Below, in pieces: positions 1-10,333 of a stretch of 64,000 nucleotides of DNA (the first letter of the stretch is position 1; each line of letters starts with the position of its first letter). The notes under the pieces were generated by a model, which did not search any database, was not told where the DNA came from, and worked only from the letters and a program-made list of their open reading frames with translations. The stretch is from Sorghum bicolor (Eukaryota; Streptophyta; Magnoliopsida; Poales; Poaceae), in the NCBI RefSeq assembly GCF_000003195.3, contig NC_012874.2:4495001-4559000 (forward strand). Reading direction: 5' to 3'. The translations under genes and the position numbers were made by a program.

Positions 1-1
1 C

Positions 2-667
2 AACCGCTCCTTCGGCCGCGCGCGTGCCTCCCCCTCCCGCGCCTCCTCCACTTCCTCCTCCTCGTCGCCCTCCGCGCACTTCCGCTCCCTCTCGTGGAGC
101 GTGTCCCGCACCTGGTCGGCGGCGCGGCAGCTGCAGGCCATCGGGGCCGGCCTGGCGGCGCCGCGCGCCAACGAGGCGGCCGCGGCCTCGGGCCTCGCGG
201 CGCCGGCCTACGCCATGGGCTGCCTGCTCCACCTCGCCGCCTGGGCGCTCGTGGCCGCGGTGCCCTGCCCGGACCGCGCCGCCGCGCTGCAGGCACACCA
301 CCACCACCTCCCGTCCCCGCCGCCGCGCGCCGCGTATCCCTGGGCGCCGCCGCTGCTCGCGCTCCAGGAGCGCCTCGCGGAGGAAGGGAAGCGCAAGGAC
401 CGCCGCAACTCGTGCGGCCTGCTCAGGGAGATCCACGCGCTGGAGAAGTGCGCGCAGAGGCTCGCGGAGGCCATCGACGCCGCGCCCGTCCCGCTCACGG
501 GCGAGCGGGAGGCCGAGGTTCGTGAGGCGGCGGCCGAGCTCGCCGCCGCGTGCGCCGCCATGAAGGACGGGCTGGACCCGCTGGAGAGACAGGTCCGGGA
601 GGTCTTCCACCGCATCGTGCGCAGCCGGATGGAGGGCCTCGATTCGCCGATGCTCAATGCCGATTGA
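2..667 (+). CDS. ROH1/BYPASS1-like protein (DUF793), 3' part
   Basis: The frame is open from the left edge of the window to a TGA at 665-667, giving 221 C-terminal residues; the true start lies outside the window. It is very GC-rich and alanine-rich, as usual for grass exons. The features that identify it are the segment with LLHLAAWALVAAVPC, the block RKDRRNSCGLLREIHALEK, and the end DPLERQVREVFHRIVRSR. I recognise this order from the plant ROH1/BPS1-related family (DUF793). ROH1 proteins bind Exo70 exocyst subunits, and BYPASS1 limits a root-derived mobile signal; which role applies here cannot be told from sequence. No intron is visible in this part. The serine-rich stretch at the start of the visible part is typical low-complexity linker. 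Confidence is high for the family and low for the function. Confidence 0.83.
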   Translation, partial: NRSFGRARASPSRASSTSSSSSPSAHFRSLSWSVSRTWSAARQLQAIGAGLAAPRANEAAAASGLAAPAYAMGCLLHLAAWALVAAVPCPDRAAALQAHHHHLPSPPPRAAYPWAPPLLALQERLAEEGKRKDRRNSCGLLREIHALEKCAQRLAEAIDAAPVPLTGEREAEVREAAAELAAACAAMKDGLDPLERQVREVFHRIVRSRMEGLDSPMLNAD

Positions 668-3188
668 GCTCTGTCAAGATCAACATCATCATCATCATCT
701 TGCCTGCCTTTGATCATCTTGCAATGTGGCGGTGCTAGGTAGCTATCCTCTTCTTCTTTCTCTCGCTCTTGTGATCAGCTAGTGGTAAGTATAAAATGTG
801 TATCCTTCTGTAAAGGATTATTACAGGAAAGGGAAAGGGAAAGGTGTCATCTTTAGGTAAAGATGATTCCTTATTCTTCCCCATGTTTTGATGCTGCATT
901 TGGTGTATATCGTCGCGTTTTTGATAGTGTCGCGTCTGTGTGCAGCTAATTCTCGAGCAACTTGTGTCTCTTTGGGAATGTGAGTTTCATTGACAATGCT
1001 AACAACCAGGAAAAAAAATATATATGTAGTTTAAATTTGCACATTACTTGGTTCTTTTATTTTTGGATTACCAAGTTCTGCTCTTTGGATCCTTCATTCT
1101 GGAGGTCTATTTAGGCTTTATTCAATCAGCATCAGTGTTGCAAAGAAATGACAATAATTGTCGTAAAATTGTGGTAATCGAATTGTGACACAACAACTGC
1201 AAATCCTTGGTGATCAATTTGTGAGAAGTCAGATTTTTTCAGAATTCTAAATGGGCTCATGTAGTGCATGATTTGGTTGCGTGTCTCAATCTGGCAATAT
1301 GTCTACAAGTGGTATATTGTGGATTGCTCATCTGCATTATGAATTGATTGACTTGTGTGATGTATCAATATATTTATTATGAGTTGCAAAGTGGATACCT
1401 GAAGAATAGGACCATATGAGATGCGTCCTTTATATAAAAAATAAATTGGGTCTGGATGCATGGTATAGCATATTTCAGAATAGAAGCCTCAACCTTCTCG
1501 ATGGAGAAGGAAAAACAAGTTGATTCAAGATATTTTCAAGGTATTGAAAAGGTCCTGATCACGGAGATTGCGTATCGTTTCGTTTTCTGTACTTAATGAA
1601 AAATTGCAGTATTTGGGTTTATGCTTTGCCATGGTCTGCAATTTGTGCAGTAGGTGACAGAGACCATTTCTGATTCTCGAGTAAAACTTGTGTTGCAACA
1701 AACATGTGCGATTCACTTCGCATATTGTGCCGTTCGTTGGTACTTCTAAAAAGAGATACGGCCCTCTTATCCAAATATTGTGCCGCATATTGTTTCAATG
1801 TCATTCCAGAAGCTTTACTCTGGGATTTGTTCTTGGTATCTTGCGTGCAAACTTGAAAGAAATGCGGCAGTCAGTTGAGTCTAAATCTGGCAACATGTGA
1901 TCGTGGATTGCTCTACGCATGATGATGATGAATTGATTGACTTGGGTGCAAGAGCGAGCTATATTTCTGGGATGCAGAGAGAATATCTGAAGGATAGCAA
2001 TGGGATTAAACTATATGTAGCTTTCACATTGAATAAATTGGTGTTACAATATTTCAGAATAGAAGGAAGAAGCTGCAACTTTTTCAGTAAGAGGACCTGC
2101 ATGATATTTTGAAGGCACAAATAAATAATAATAATGAAGAGGTCGTGATCAAGGCGATAACAAAACCCAAATTTCCATACCTGACGAAATGACAGTATAT
2201 ATGTGTTTCATCCAAATCTCTGAGGCTGTTTATTCACGCTGCTTTTAGTGCGGCAGTTGGATGTACTCTTTTCTTCTCCTACTCTAGTGCCAGCCATCGT
2301 CAGATTGTACTAGGAAAGACGAGGCCAAAAAGCTAGTGTCGCTACCTGAGCTGTATATTTTTAATCAGGTTGGACTAATCCCTTGCTGCTAATAAACTAT
2401 TGCCGGACTAATCCCTTGCTGTTAAACTATTGCCCTTTCTAAGATGGCACCTGCACACCACGTAGACTTAATTTGGTAACTGTACTTATTCCTAATAATG
2501 GTCATCGACTCTGATCCCTTTTTAAGAATATAAGACTCTTATCCCTTTTTAAGAATATAAGACTCTACCTTTTTAACATAAACACAAGACGAATACATAT
2601 ACGGAGTACTGTCATTGCTGATGTTGTTTTACAGTCTGGTTGCAAGAAGCGACAGCTCAGCTTTGTACTACCTGCAGAATGCCGTCGCCAGTTGGATGAA
2701 GAATGTTTCAGCAGAACCTGACAAGTGTCCACAATACTGTGCAGAACAGAGGAAACACCGAGGAAAAGATCCTATGATCTCTCATTGTGCCCCCTTTTTT
2801 TTTTACTCATGATCATCCCTGAAAGAAAAATGCAGCAGGGTGAGGTTTCCACCATCATTAGCACGCATCATGATGCATCGTCAGCAACTATCATCTGCCA
2901 TGTGCCCTCTGTAACCTCGCTCACTAACCTCTTCCTTTTCTTTTTCTTTTTTTTTTTGCTTCAGTAAAGCATGCATGCATTATCATGGCATGGCTTGCTG
3001 CTGGCTGCTGCAGGTTCACCTGCCACACATGAGCCTGTTCACATCACGTAGGCAAGAGGAGGCAAGAGGTGGTCTCTGACTTTTTTTTGTATTTTGCCTG
3101 GGCATGGGCACGAGCATCTCCGTCGTCAACTCGCCATTATCATCGTCCTCATCATTGTCACTTTTCATCAGTTTCTGTACGTACACAT
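668..3188. other. 3' flank of the ROH1-like gene and intergenic DNA
   Basis: The first few hundred bases probably hold the 3' UTR, starting with a CATCATCATC run near 685. Beyond that I see no convincing gene: the open frames are short and have no family features. The region holds short direct duplications, for example a roughly 35-bp unit at about 2366 and 2405 and a roughly 28-bp unit at about 2513 and 2540, plus a diverged duplication listed separately. Confidence 0.6.
1279..2165 (+). repeat. Diverged local direct duplication (1279-1590 and 1885-2165)
   Basis: Two stretches about 605 bp apart share the same ordered landmarks: TCTGGCAA near the start, GTGGATTGCTC, GAATTGATTGACTTG, ATATTTCAGAATAGAAG, and a GGTCNTGATCANGG block near the end. 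Identity is patchy, with many indels, so this is an old duplication. No open frame is shared. The origin could be an old tandem duplication or two fragments of one unknown repeat. Confidence 0.55.
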
Positions 3189-3191
3189 CAA

Positions 3192-3434
3192 GGCCTTGTT
3201 TACTTCTAAAAAATTTTACAAAATAAGAATAATAGCACTTTCGTTTGTATTTGACAAATATTGTTCAATTATAAATTAACTAGGCTCAAAAGATTCGTCT
3301 CGTCAATTTCGACCAAACTGTGTAATTAGTTTTTATTTTTATCTATATTTAATACTCCATGCATACGTCTAAAGATTCGATGTAACGGAGAATCTAAAAA
3401 ATTTTGCAAAATCTTTGAGGAACTAAACAAGGCC
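3192..3434. mobile_element. Tourist-like MITE, GGCCTTGTTTA family, copy 1
   Basis: The 243-bp element starts GGCCTTGTTTACTT and ends with the inverse AACTAAACAAGGCC. It is flanked by CAA at 3189-3191 and 3435-3437. A 3-bp TSD and this terminal repeat fit PIF/Harbinger (Tourist-like) MITEs. The interior shares landmarks with the other copies in the window: GCACTTTCGTTTGTATTTG, AGATTCGTCTCGTCAAT and the ATATTTAATACTCCATGCAT block. It has no coding capacity. Confidence 0.85.
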
Positions 3435-3548
3435 CAAACAATCTAGGGGCTTAGTATTTACTAGTTCTAATTTTTTTTTTTGAATTTAACTGCCGTAGCA
3501 TTTTTTAATTTATCTAATAATTCGTGCGTGCGGCTGCCGCGAGCTCTA

Positions 3549-3936
3549 GGGCGTGTTTGGTTGCCCGCATATGGGCAAACCAGGCTCCCTGGATGCAGTC
3601 TTTCGGTGTTTGGTTCCCTTCTCTTCTCTCTAGCCTGGCTTAGCGCGTGCAAAAAGACCTCCGGAGCCAGGCTCCCAAGCTACGCTCGAATCGGCCGTTT
3701 TTCTTCAGCCTGGCTCGCTCCGTGCTCTCGCGTGCTCGCGCGCTTACGTGGCTAACGGTGTATTAGTGCATGATTAGTAAATATCAAGTGATATTAGTGT
3801 ACTTTAAAGTTGATTAAGATATAATTAGATAAAATAAGACATGTAAGAGTGTATTCGTACAAAAATAAAAATTATAATCATAATTTTATAATATTTTTTA
3901 TCTCATACAGTTTACCTTGGTACAGGCAACCAAACA
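3549..3936. mobile_element. Possible degenerate MITE
   Basis: The left end reads GGGCGTGTTTGGTTGCC and the right end has the inverse GGCAACCAAACA, about 388 bp apart. AGCCTGGCT-type motifs recur inside and for about 100 bp beyond the right end, so the true element may be longer, to about 4040. I cannot define a clean TSD. The rest of 3435-4572 holds no recognisable gene. Confidence 0.4.
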
Positions 3937-4572
3937 ATATCTAATCAGAGCCTGGCTCCACATATGTATGCAACCAAACTAGGCTTCCAGCATGCATCCA
4001 CCCAGACCAAAAGCAGGCCAAAGACAGCCTGGCTCACTAGAGCTAGCCTGGTTGGGATCAGAAGGGACAGGCCCCTAGCGTCTGGAAGCGTTTGTGTTCT
4101 CCATTGCCGACTCATCTCTCTAGCTGCTGGTGGTGGTGCTGCTGGCTGCTGGGGGCAAGAGAAGAGGACAAGCATCGCCGCAGCCCGCAGGTGTGGTCGG
4201 CTCACCTGCCGCGGCTGTGCTGCAGCTCTGCAGCGTGCGTGAGACATCGATGGTCCCGTTCCGGCGTTCCCACATTATTGGGCCTGGGCCGGCCTGGACG
4301 TCACCAGTGCGTCATGCTTGCGTCACCTCGCCGTCAGGCACGGGTCCATTCTGTCAGTCTCATGCTACCAAAGCCCGGTGCCTTTGCCAAATCGGTTTTC
4401 TTTTTTTTTTCTTTTTTCCTCTTGCATGCAAAATAAAAATAGGGAGATTTCAGAAAATCATTTGCATTTCTCATTTCTGAGATATTTTTTACTACCTGTA
4501 CTCCTATATACATCTGAGTCTGAGCAGAATTAATTCCATTGTTTGGGATGGATTGTATTATGTAGTAATTAA

Positions 4573-4814
4573 GGCCGTGTTTAGTTCCCAAAAAGTTTTG
4601 CAAGAAATTTTAGATTTTCCGTCGCATCGAATCTTGAGACACATGCATGAAGTATTAAATATAGACGAAAATAAAAACTAATTACACAGTTACCTGTAAT
4701 TTACGAGACGAATCTTTTGAGCCTAGTTAGTCCATAATTGAACAATATTTGTCAAATACAAACGAAAGTACTACCGTACCCAAAATCCTAAAATTTAGGC
4801 AACTAAACAAGGCC
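4573..4814. mobile_element. Tourist-like MITE, GGCCTTGTTTA family, copy 2
   Basis: The 242-bp element starts GGCCGTGTTTAGTT, ends AACTAAACAAGGCC, and is flanked by perfect TAA copies at 4570-4572 and 4815-4817. Relative to copy 1 it lies in the opposite orientation, judged by the internal landmarks (the TTAAATATAGACG block comes first here). Confidence 0.88.
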
Positions 4815-4959
4815 TAATTCTAGTGATGATATTCGTAGGACATTCTTAGCCCAGCCTTGGCCCATGACACACAAGCAAAAGCAAGCCTTTGAACAGGCCC
4901 ACCAAGGCTGGCACACACCAAGGCCCACTCGGCATGTTTCGATTAGGGGAAACAAAAAA

Positions 4960-5209
4960 GCAACGTATCATATGCAACCCAGCTTCATATATAACCTATG
5001 CAACCACCAATTAAAGTCACAGGGTCTAGATCTAACGTCTGAGGTTTTTTTCACTTAAACCCCTCCACCTGTGGGTTTAAATCTAACCCGTGTGTATTCA
5101 AAAGAGAGGGTTTAAGTGAAAAAACCTCAGACGTTGGATCTAGATCCTGTGGTCTTAATTGGCGGTTGCATAGGTTGCATACGAAGCTGGGTTACACATG
5201 ATATGTTCC
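4960..5209. repeat. Long inverted repeat (foldback element), about 102-bp arms
   Basis: The left arm (4960-5063) and the reverse complement of the right arm (5109-5209) match along their full length with a few mismatches. Landmarks in order are TATGCAACCCAGCTTC, ACCTATGCAACC, CACAGGNTCTAGATC, AACGTCTGAGGTTTTTT and CACTTAAACCC. About 45 bp separates the arms. A transcript would form a long near-perfect hairpin. It is probably a foldback-type MITE; no clean TSD was found, and weaker pairing continues a little outside the arms. Confidence 0.8.
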
Positions 5210-6080
5210 CAACAAAAAGTTCATTCTAATTCTAAAACCGTATATCCATCTATCTACTACAATTTTTTCTCCATACATAAAACTCTAAAACCGTATATCT
5301 ATCTTACTCCACACTCTTAAATTCATACTACCAATTATCTCCCTGCCATAGTTTCAAGTGTTTCCCAATGTAGCTTTCGTATTCATTAGTTAAAAATCCG
5401 GTAAATATTCGATAAGGTTTTTAAAAACTATATAAAATATATCTGTTTAAACAAATTCCCAGAAAAAAAATCCTAGACATAGATTTGGACATGAAAAATT
5501 CAAAAGAAAGTTAGAGCTCGTGAAAATATCTCTAGATGCTTAAAAAAACAGTTTTTTAGCTATAAGAAAAATGGGGAAAATAAGATCTATAAAAACATTC
5601 TAATCGATGTCTAAACGCATTTTGAAAACTTAAAAAAAAAACATAAGACACAAAGAGCACAAATACGTAGTGTGAACACATTCAATATTAACAAATGTTG
5701 GATCCATGCTAGTTGCATCTCTTATATATTTTTTTGAGTAAATTAGAAGCTTATAGAGATATTTTCAAGAGATCTAAATATTTTTATTTGGATTTTTCAT
5801 ACCTCACTATTTCTAAGATTTTTATTCTAAATTTTCAAAAGCTTAGAGGCATTTTTTTTTGTTTTAAAACCTTATCAACTATTTTATCGGATGGGAAAAT
5901 TGGCTGCTAGACATTAAAAGTGACCACTCTTTGCTGCTGAACATCCAAAATAGACTAATTTGCTAGAGGACACTCTGACTTTGGAGGAGAGATAAACACA
6001 GTAAAATGTCCTTTTTGTCCCTTGCCAAGAGGGAGCTCAAGGGGGGCCACGGTACCTCACCACGGCCACGCCCTAGCAGG
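5210..6080. other. AT-rich intergenic DNA
   Basis: AT-rich sequence with no recognisable gene, terminal repeat or long tandem repeat. A 65-codon open frame at 5713-5910 has low-complexity Ile/Phe/Leu composition and no family features, so I do not call it. Confidence 0.5.
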
Positions 6081-6082
6081 AC

Positions 6083-6226
6083 ATGAGTGGGTTCACTAGA
6101 TCAAACCGAGAGATGACATCGTGCGGCTATGCCCTAAAGCCCGTTGTGTTCCATGATGGCCGGCTAGCATCCACGCCGACAGTGGTTGCCATGCTCGCCA
6201 TGTACATCTCCTTCCCCTTCGGCGTC
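6083..6226 (+). pseudogene. Fragment resembling a plant glycerol-3-phosphate acyltransferase exon
   Basis: One frame reads GYALKPVVFHDGRLASTPTV and then a hydrophobic stretch ending FPFGVV. I associate this order (a PVVFHDGRL block, then a Pro-containing membrane segment ending in PFG) with plant GPATs of the cutin/suberin type, which transfer acyl groups to glycerol-3-phosphate. Only about 40 residues match. No acyltransferase HxxxxD box and no phosphatase-like domain lies nearby, so this is a gene fragment at most. Just past the match is GTACGTAC, which could be an old splice donor. It may have been carried here by a transposon, although no borders were found. The assignment rests on memory of the family. 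Confidence 0.42.
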
Positions 6227-6549
6227 GTACGTACTTGCCTTAATCCACATTGCTATCTATATACTCCTAGAAAAAGAAGAAAGAGAAAAACAAAATTTTA
6301 TGGAGATTAAGACAAAGGTATTACTTAGGATTTTTGTTTTGGTGATCAAGAAACCATAGATGGTGTGATTACGTTTATTATGAACTAGGAGGATTCCCCG
6401 CGCGTTGCCACGGGTATGAAGGAGGAGTATAAGTATATAACTCTTTTATTAGCATAATCATGGATATTGTATTCATAGTGGATGATGTTGTCTTGTTGAT
6501 GGGGATATCATGATTCTTGTGCTTGTGAACATTAATGCAAAAGTCAGTA

Positions 6550-6715
6550 GATTGCTGAGGTGGACACCTTGTATGTCAAGATAAATTGATAGTGGACTGC
6601 GGGGTGGATGTTTTGCATTTTAAGATAAATAGATAGTGGGGTTGATAGTGGATTGTTGAGGTGGACGCCTTGCATGTCAAGAGAATTAGATAGTGGGGTT
6701 TTGCTTTATAAGAGT
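6550..6715 (+). repeat. Short imperfect tandem repeats
   Basis: About three degenerate units share GAGGTGGACNCCTTGNATGTCAAG and GATAGTGGGG. They follow a CCCCGCGCGTTGCCACGGG stretch at about 6397-6415, of a kind common in grass repeats. I cannot assign them to a TE class. Confidence 0.45.
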
Positions 6716-8367
6716 TATAGATAGCCGTACTATAAAGAGGAGAATTCTTTGGCTAAGTGGTCATCGAGTGCCACTAGGTGTTATTAGTCATGTGCATGCA
6801 TTTAAAACCTAGTGTGCTGACTTAACCCTTAAAAATATTTGTAAAAGTATGCTAACACACGTGCACAAGGTGGTACACTTGGTGGTTAGCACATTTGAGC
6901 AAGGGTTGAAGAAGTGGAGAGGGATTTGGGTTTCTCTCTCTTCCACCGAGCTTGAGAGGTGGGGATTCAACATTTTTGAGAAAATAAAATGCATATTTTT
7001 ATTGCATCGGAGGCCGAGTTGAAGAGGAGGCGAAGTCGTGGGAGCGTTAGAAACACTCACCGGACATTGGCCACGGAGGCGTCGGACGTTGGCCCAGCGT
7101 CTGGTGTGTTGTGGGTAAGTGTCGCTCTTCTGTGCCGGGCGTCGAAGCGTCCGACGGGTTCGTGTTGGACGCAAGGCAAACACTGTGTTTCAACGTCCGG
7201 TGTTTTGTGTTGTCAGCAGAGTAACGAGCAGTCAGTTGGTCCATATATTTAGGTTAGATGAATGTTGAATAAATAGATTAAATAAAATGAAAGAAAATTA
7301 AAAAAAATTAAGAGATGGATACTAACTCTCGGTTTCACTAATGGTTGATCAAGCATGTTTGACTTGTTAAAATTTGTTTAAACTTGAAATACAAGCTAGG
7401 AGAGTTGATGCCGTGACAGCATGCGGCTGCCGAGAGCTGTGGCGTTTTGGATTTCCATGGACGGCGCACTACGTTGCCCTGATGCCCAGAAATGTATGCA
7501 GGAAAAACTTATGAACGCTAGAGCAGAGAACGTTACAACACTAGTTAAGGCTGAAAAGTTACAACCCGGTTCATTGGTCTGAAAAGTTAAAGCTGAAATT
7601 ACTGTTGGCTGATTTATTGTGAGACAAAAACACTGCTGACAGTGATGGTCAAGCCATTCCGTGATTCAGCTAGACGAAAATTTGAAGGTAGAAATTTTTG
7701 CTATTTAATATTGGGTATATTAAGTATAAGTGATTGTGTCATCGAGATGGAATAATCTGCTATAAATATAGTGTTTAGTGGTGGTGAGTTGATAATAGGG
7801 AGATTTGATAATCACTATCACAAAAGAAATGATATATAACCATTAACCACTGAGTGAGACTAGGGATACTAAGCCTTTCATCGAGAAGAAAGGTAGAATT
7901 AACATCAACTTAGTCAATGACTAACTGACACATTACAGAACAGGTTTGTAGATCCTAGCTAGGCCCTAGCCACACCACACCATCCCGGCTGTGTGAGAGT
8001 CTACTCCCGAGCACCAACACCATAACGCCTACGTCACCTCACCCAGGCACGCATGGGACAACAGCGGCACTAAGGGCATCTTCATCTCTTTGATGAGTCA
8101 AATTAAGTGTAAATTAGTTGTATTAGGATTTCTGTGGTTAGGCTAGGTGATCTTAGGTGTATCAAGTCTAGTACAAGAGACACACATACAAGCAGAGCAC
8201 CGTCCATGTACTAAAACTCATCATAAGTTAAAAAAAATAAAATAAAAGTAGAAGCTTGGTGTTTAGTTATGAAATCTTCCGCTATGTTATGTGCTGCAGA
8301 CTTCAGAACATACAAAATGGTTATTTGCATATTACATCATATCATCGACATGGGATGACTTTGCTAT
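6716..8367. other. Intergenic DNA, unclassified repeat content
   Basis: No gene is recognised. The GC-rich patch at about 7050-7210, with repeated GTCNGACG and CGTCCGGTG motifs, resembles LTR sequence of copia elements, but I see neither LTR borders nor coding remains. The rest is AT-rich and featureless. Confidence 0.4.
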
Positions 8368-8587
8368 AACCTTGTTTAGTTCGCAAAAAATTGGTTTTTG
8401 ACTACTGTAGCACTTTCGTTTTTATTTGGCAAACATTGTCCAATCACGGAGTAACTAGGCTCAAAAGATCTCATAAATTACAGGTAAACTATGCAATTAG
8501 TTTTTATTTTTGTTTATATTTAATGCTCCATGCATACGACCAAAGATTCAATGTGACACGGAATCTTGAAAATTTTTGTGAACTAAG
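8368..8587. mobile_element. Tourist-like MITE, GGCCTTGTTTA family, copy 3
   Basis: It begins AACCTTGTTTAGTTCGC and carries the family interior (TGTAGCACTTTCG, CTCAAAAGATC, ATTTAATGCTCCATGCATACG). The right end is degraded to GTGAACTAAG and abuts copy 4 directly. No TSD can be defined. Confidence 0.75.
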
Positions 8588-8830
8588 ACCTTGTTTAGAT
8601 ACACCAAAAAACAAAACTTTACAAGATTCCCCGTCACATCGAATCTTGCGGCACATGCATGAAGTATTAAATATAGATAAAAAGAATAACTAATTGCACA
8701 GTTTACCTGTAAATCACAAGACGAATCTTTTAAGCCTAGTTACTCCATAATTAGACAATGTTTGTCAAATAAAAACGAAAATGCTACAGTGTCAAAATCC
8801 AAAAACTTTTTGCATCTAAACAACAAGGCC
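8588..8830. mobile_element. Tourist-like MITE, GGCCTTGTTTA family, copy 4
   Basis: It begins ACCTTGTTTAGATAC immediately after copy 3 and ends CAACAAGGCC at 8830, followed by TAA. Its interior landmarks run in the opposite order to copy 3, so the two copies are adjacent and inverted relative to each other. Confidence 0.78.
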
Positions 8831-8884
8831 TAAAGATGGAGCCGATGTGCAAGTTGGAATTAACATCATTACTAGTAGCAAACC

Positions 8885-9225
8885 TACGAACACAAGGTCG
8901 AGAAGTACCCTTGTGGTACGTTTTGTGAGGAGTGATTGTCAACGTGATCCACGAATAGGTTGAGTTGGTGACTAACATTACCATAGCGAAAGCTATATGT
9001 GCGACATGTCTCTTGGCTTGTGGTGTTCAGCTTTGGAGCCCGGAGGCGGTGGTCGACGGCGAGGTGAAGGTCAAGTAGAGACGTGCCGTGCCGATGGACC
9101 CGGAGCGGTGAAAGGCGGACGTGAGGCTTGGACCGACGGACCAGGACGCTGGATGACCAGCTGTGGTGGCTGACATCTGAGACAGTGACAAGTGCAAGTG
9201 TACATGGGAGTGACCGTGTTAACCA
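8885..9225 (+). repeat. Truncated 5' LTR of the SIRE-type copia
   Basis: This matches the first 341 bp of the 3' LTR and stops at AACCA, a 5-bp string shared by the LTR and the RT coding sequence at the deletion junction. About 1.85 kb of this LTR is missing. Confidence 0.85.
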
Positions 9226-10333
9226 TGTTTTTAAACTCCACAAAGCCTTGTATGGTCTAAAACAAGCCCCGAGAGCCTGGTATGAGCGTTTGAAAGCCTT
9301 CTTGCTTGCAAAGGGTTTTAAAATGGGTTCTGTTGATAAAACTTTGTTTCTCCTCAAGCAAGGCACTGACACTCTTTTGGTTCAGATATACGTGGATGAT
9401 ATCATTTTCGGTGGCTCTTCTCATGCACTTGTTGGCAAGTTTGCAGAAACTATGAGCAGGGAATTTGAGATGAGCATGATGGGCGAGTTGACGTTCTTTC
9501 TTGGTTTGCAAATCAAGCAAACTAGAGAAGGGACATTTGTGCACCAAGGCAAGTACACCAAGGACGTACTCAAGAAATTCGATATGGGCGAGGCCAAGCC
9601 TCTCTCGACGCCCATGTCGACCACGACGGCCCTAGATGCAGATGAAGAAGGAGAAGCTGTGGACCAGAAGGAGTACCGTAGCATGATCGGGTCACTGCTG
9701 TACCTGACGGCGACAAGACCGGACATCTAGTTCGCGGTCTGCTTGTGTGCGCGCTTTCAGTCTTCGCCACGCACATCTCATCGTCAAGCCGTCAAGCGGA
9801 TCTTGAGGTACCTTCGTTTCACACCTGAGTTTGGTCTTTGGTTTTCAGCTTCCTCCTCTCTTTCTCTTTGCGGCTATTCTGATGCGGATTATGCCGGCTA
9901 CCGTGTTGAGCGTAAGTCCACGTCGGGGACTTGCCAGTTTCTTGGGACTTCTCTTGTGTCTTGGTCCTCTCGCAAGCAATCCTCAGTTGCTCAATCCACC
10001 ACAGAAGCCGAGTATGTTGCTGCTGCTGCTTGCTGCTCCCAGTTGCTTTGGATGATAGCCACTTTGAGAGACTTTGGGTTAGAGTTTAGGCGAGTGCCTC
10101 TGCTTTGTGATAGCACCAGTGCCATAAGCGTTGCTAAAAACCCAGTCCTCCACTCAAAAACCAAGCATATAGATGTCCGCTTTCACTTCCTGCGTGACCA
10201 CTATGAGAAAGGAGATATTGACCTACACCATGTTGATACCCAAAATCAGCTTGCAGACATCTTTACCAAACCCCTTGACCAAACCCAGTTTGCTCGCTTG
10301 CGAGGGGAGCTTGGTGTTTGTTTCCCTTTTTAG
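9226..10333 (+). pseudogene. Copia RT (C-terminal part) and RNase H remnant
   Basis: The frame enters RT at [18 protein letters not shown] and runs through the YVDDIIFGG catalytic box. It then passes the LTFFLGLQIKQ block, an LLYLTATRPDI block and RNase H (YSDADYAG, STTEAEYVA, CDSTSAISVAKN, TKHIDVRFHF) to a TAG at 10331-10333. One in-frame TAG at 9728-9730 follows PDI, where copia proteins usually continue, consistent with a CAG-to-TAG change. The N-terminal half of RT and all earlier domains are deleted. The upstream LTR happens to be open in the same frame from 9128, which gives an accidental fusion frame but not a known protein. Confidence 0.85.

Noticed and set aside
94..738. Several other open frames on both strands over the ROH1-like exon
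   Set aside because: They are Pro/Arg- or Ser-rich shadows of the GC-rich true frame and show no family features.
9128..9225. Apparent N-terminal extension of the copia RT frame
   Set aside because: This part is LTR sequence, also present at 12052-12149 with no coding continuation, so the in-frame fusion is accidental.
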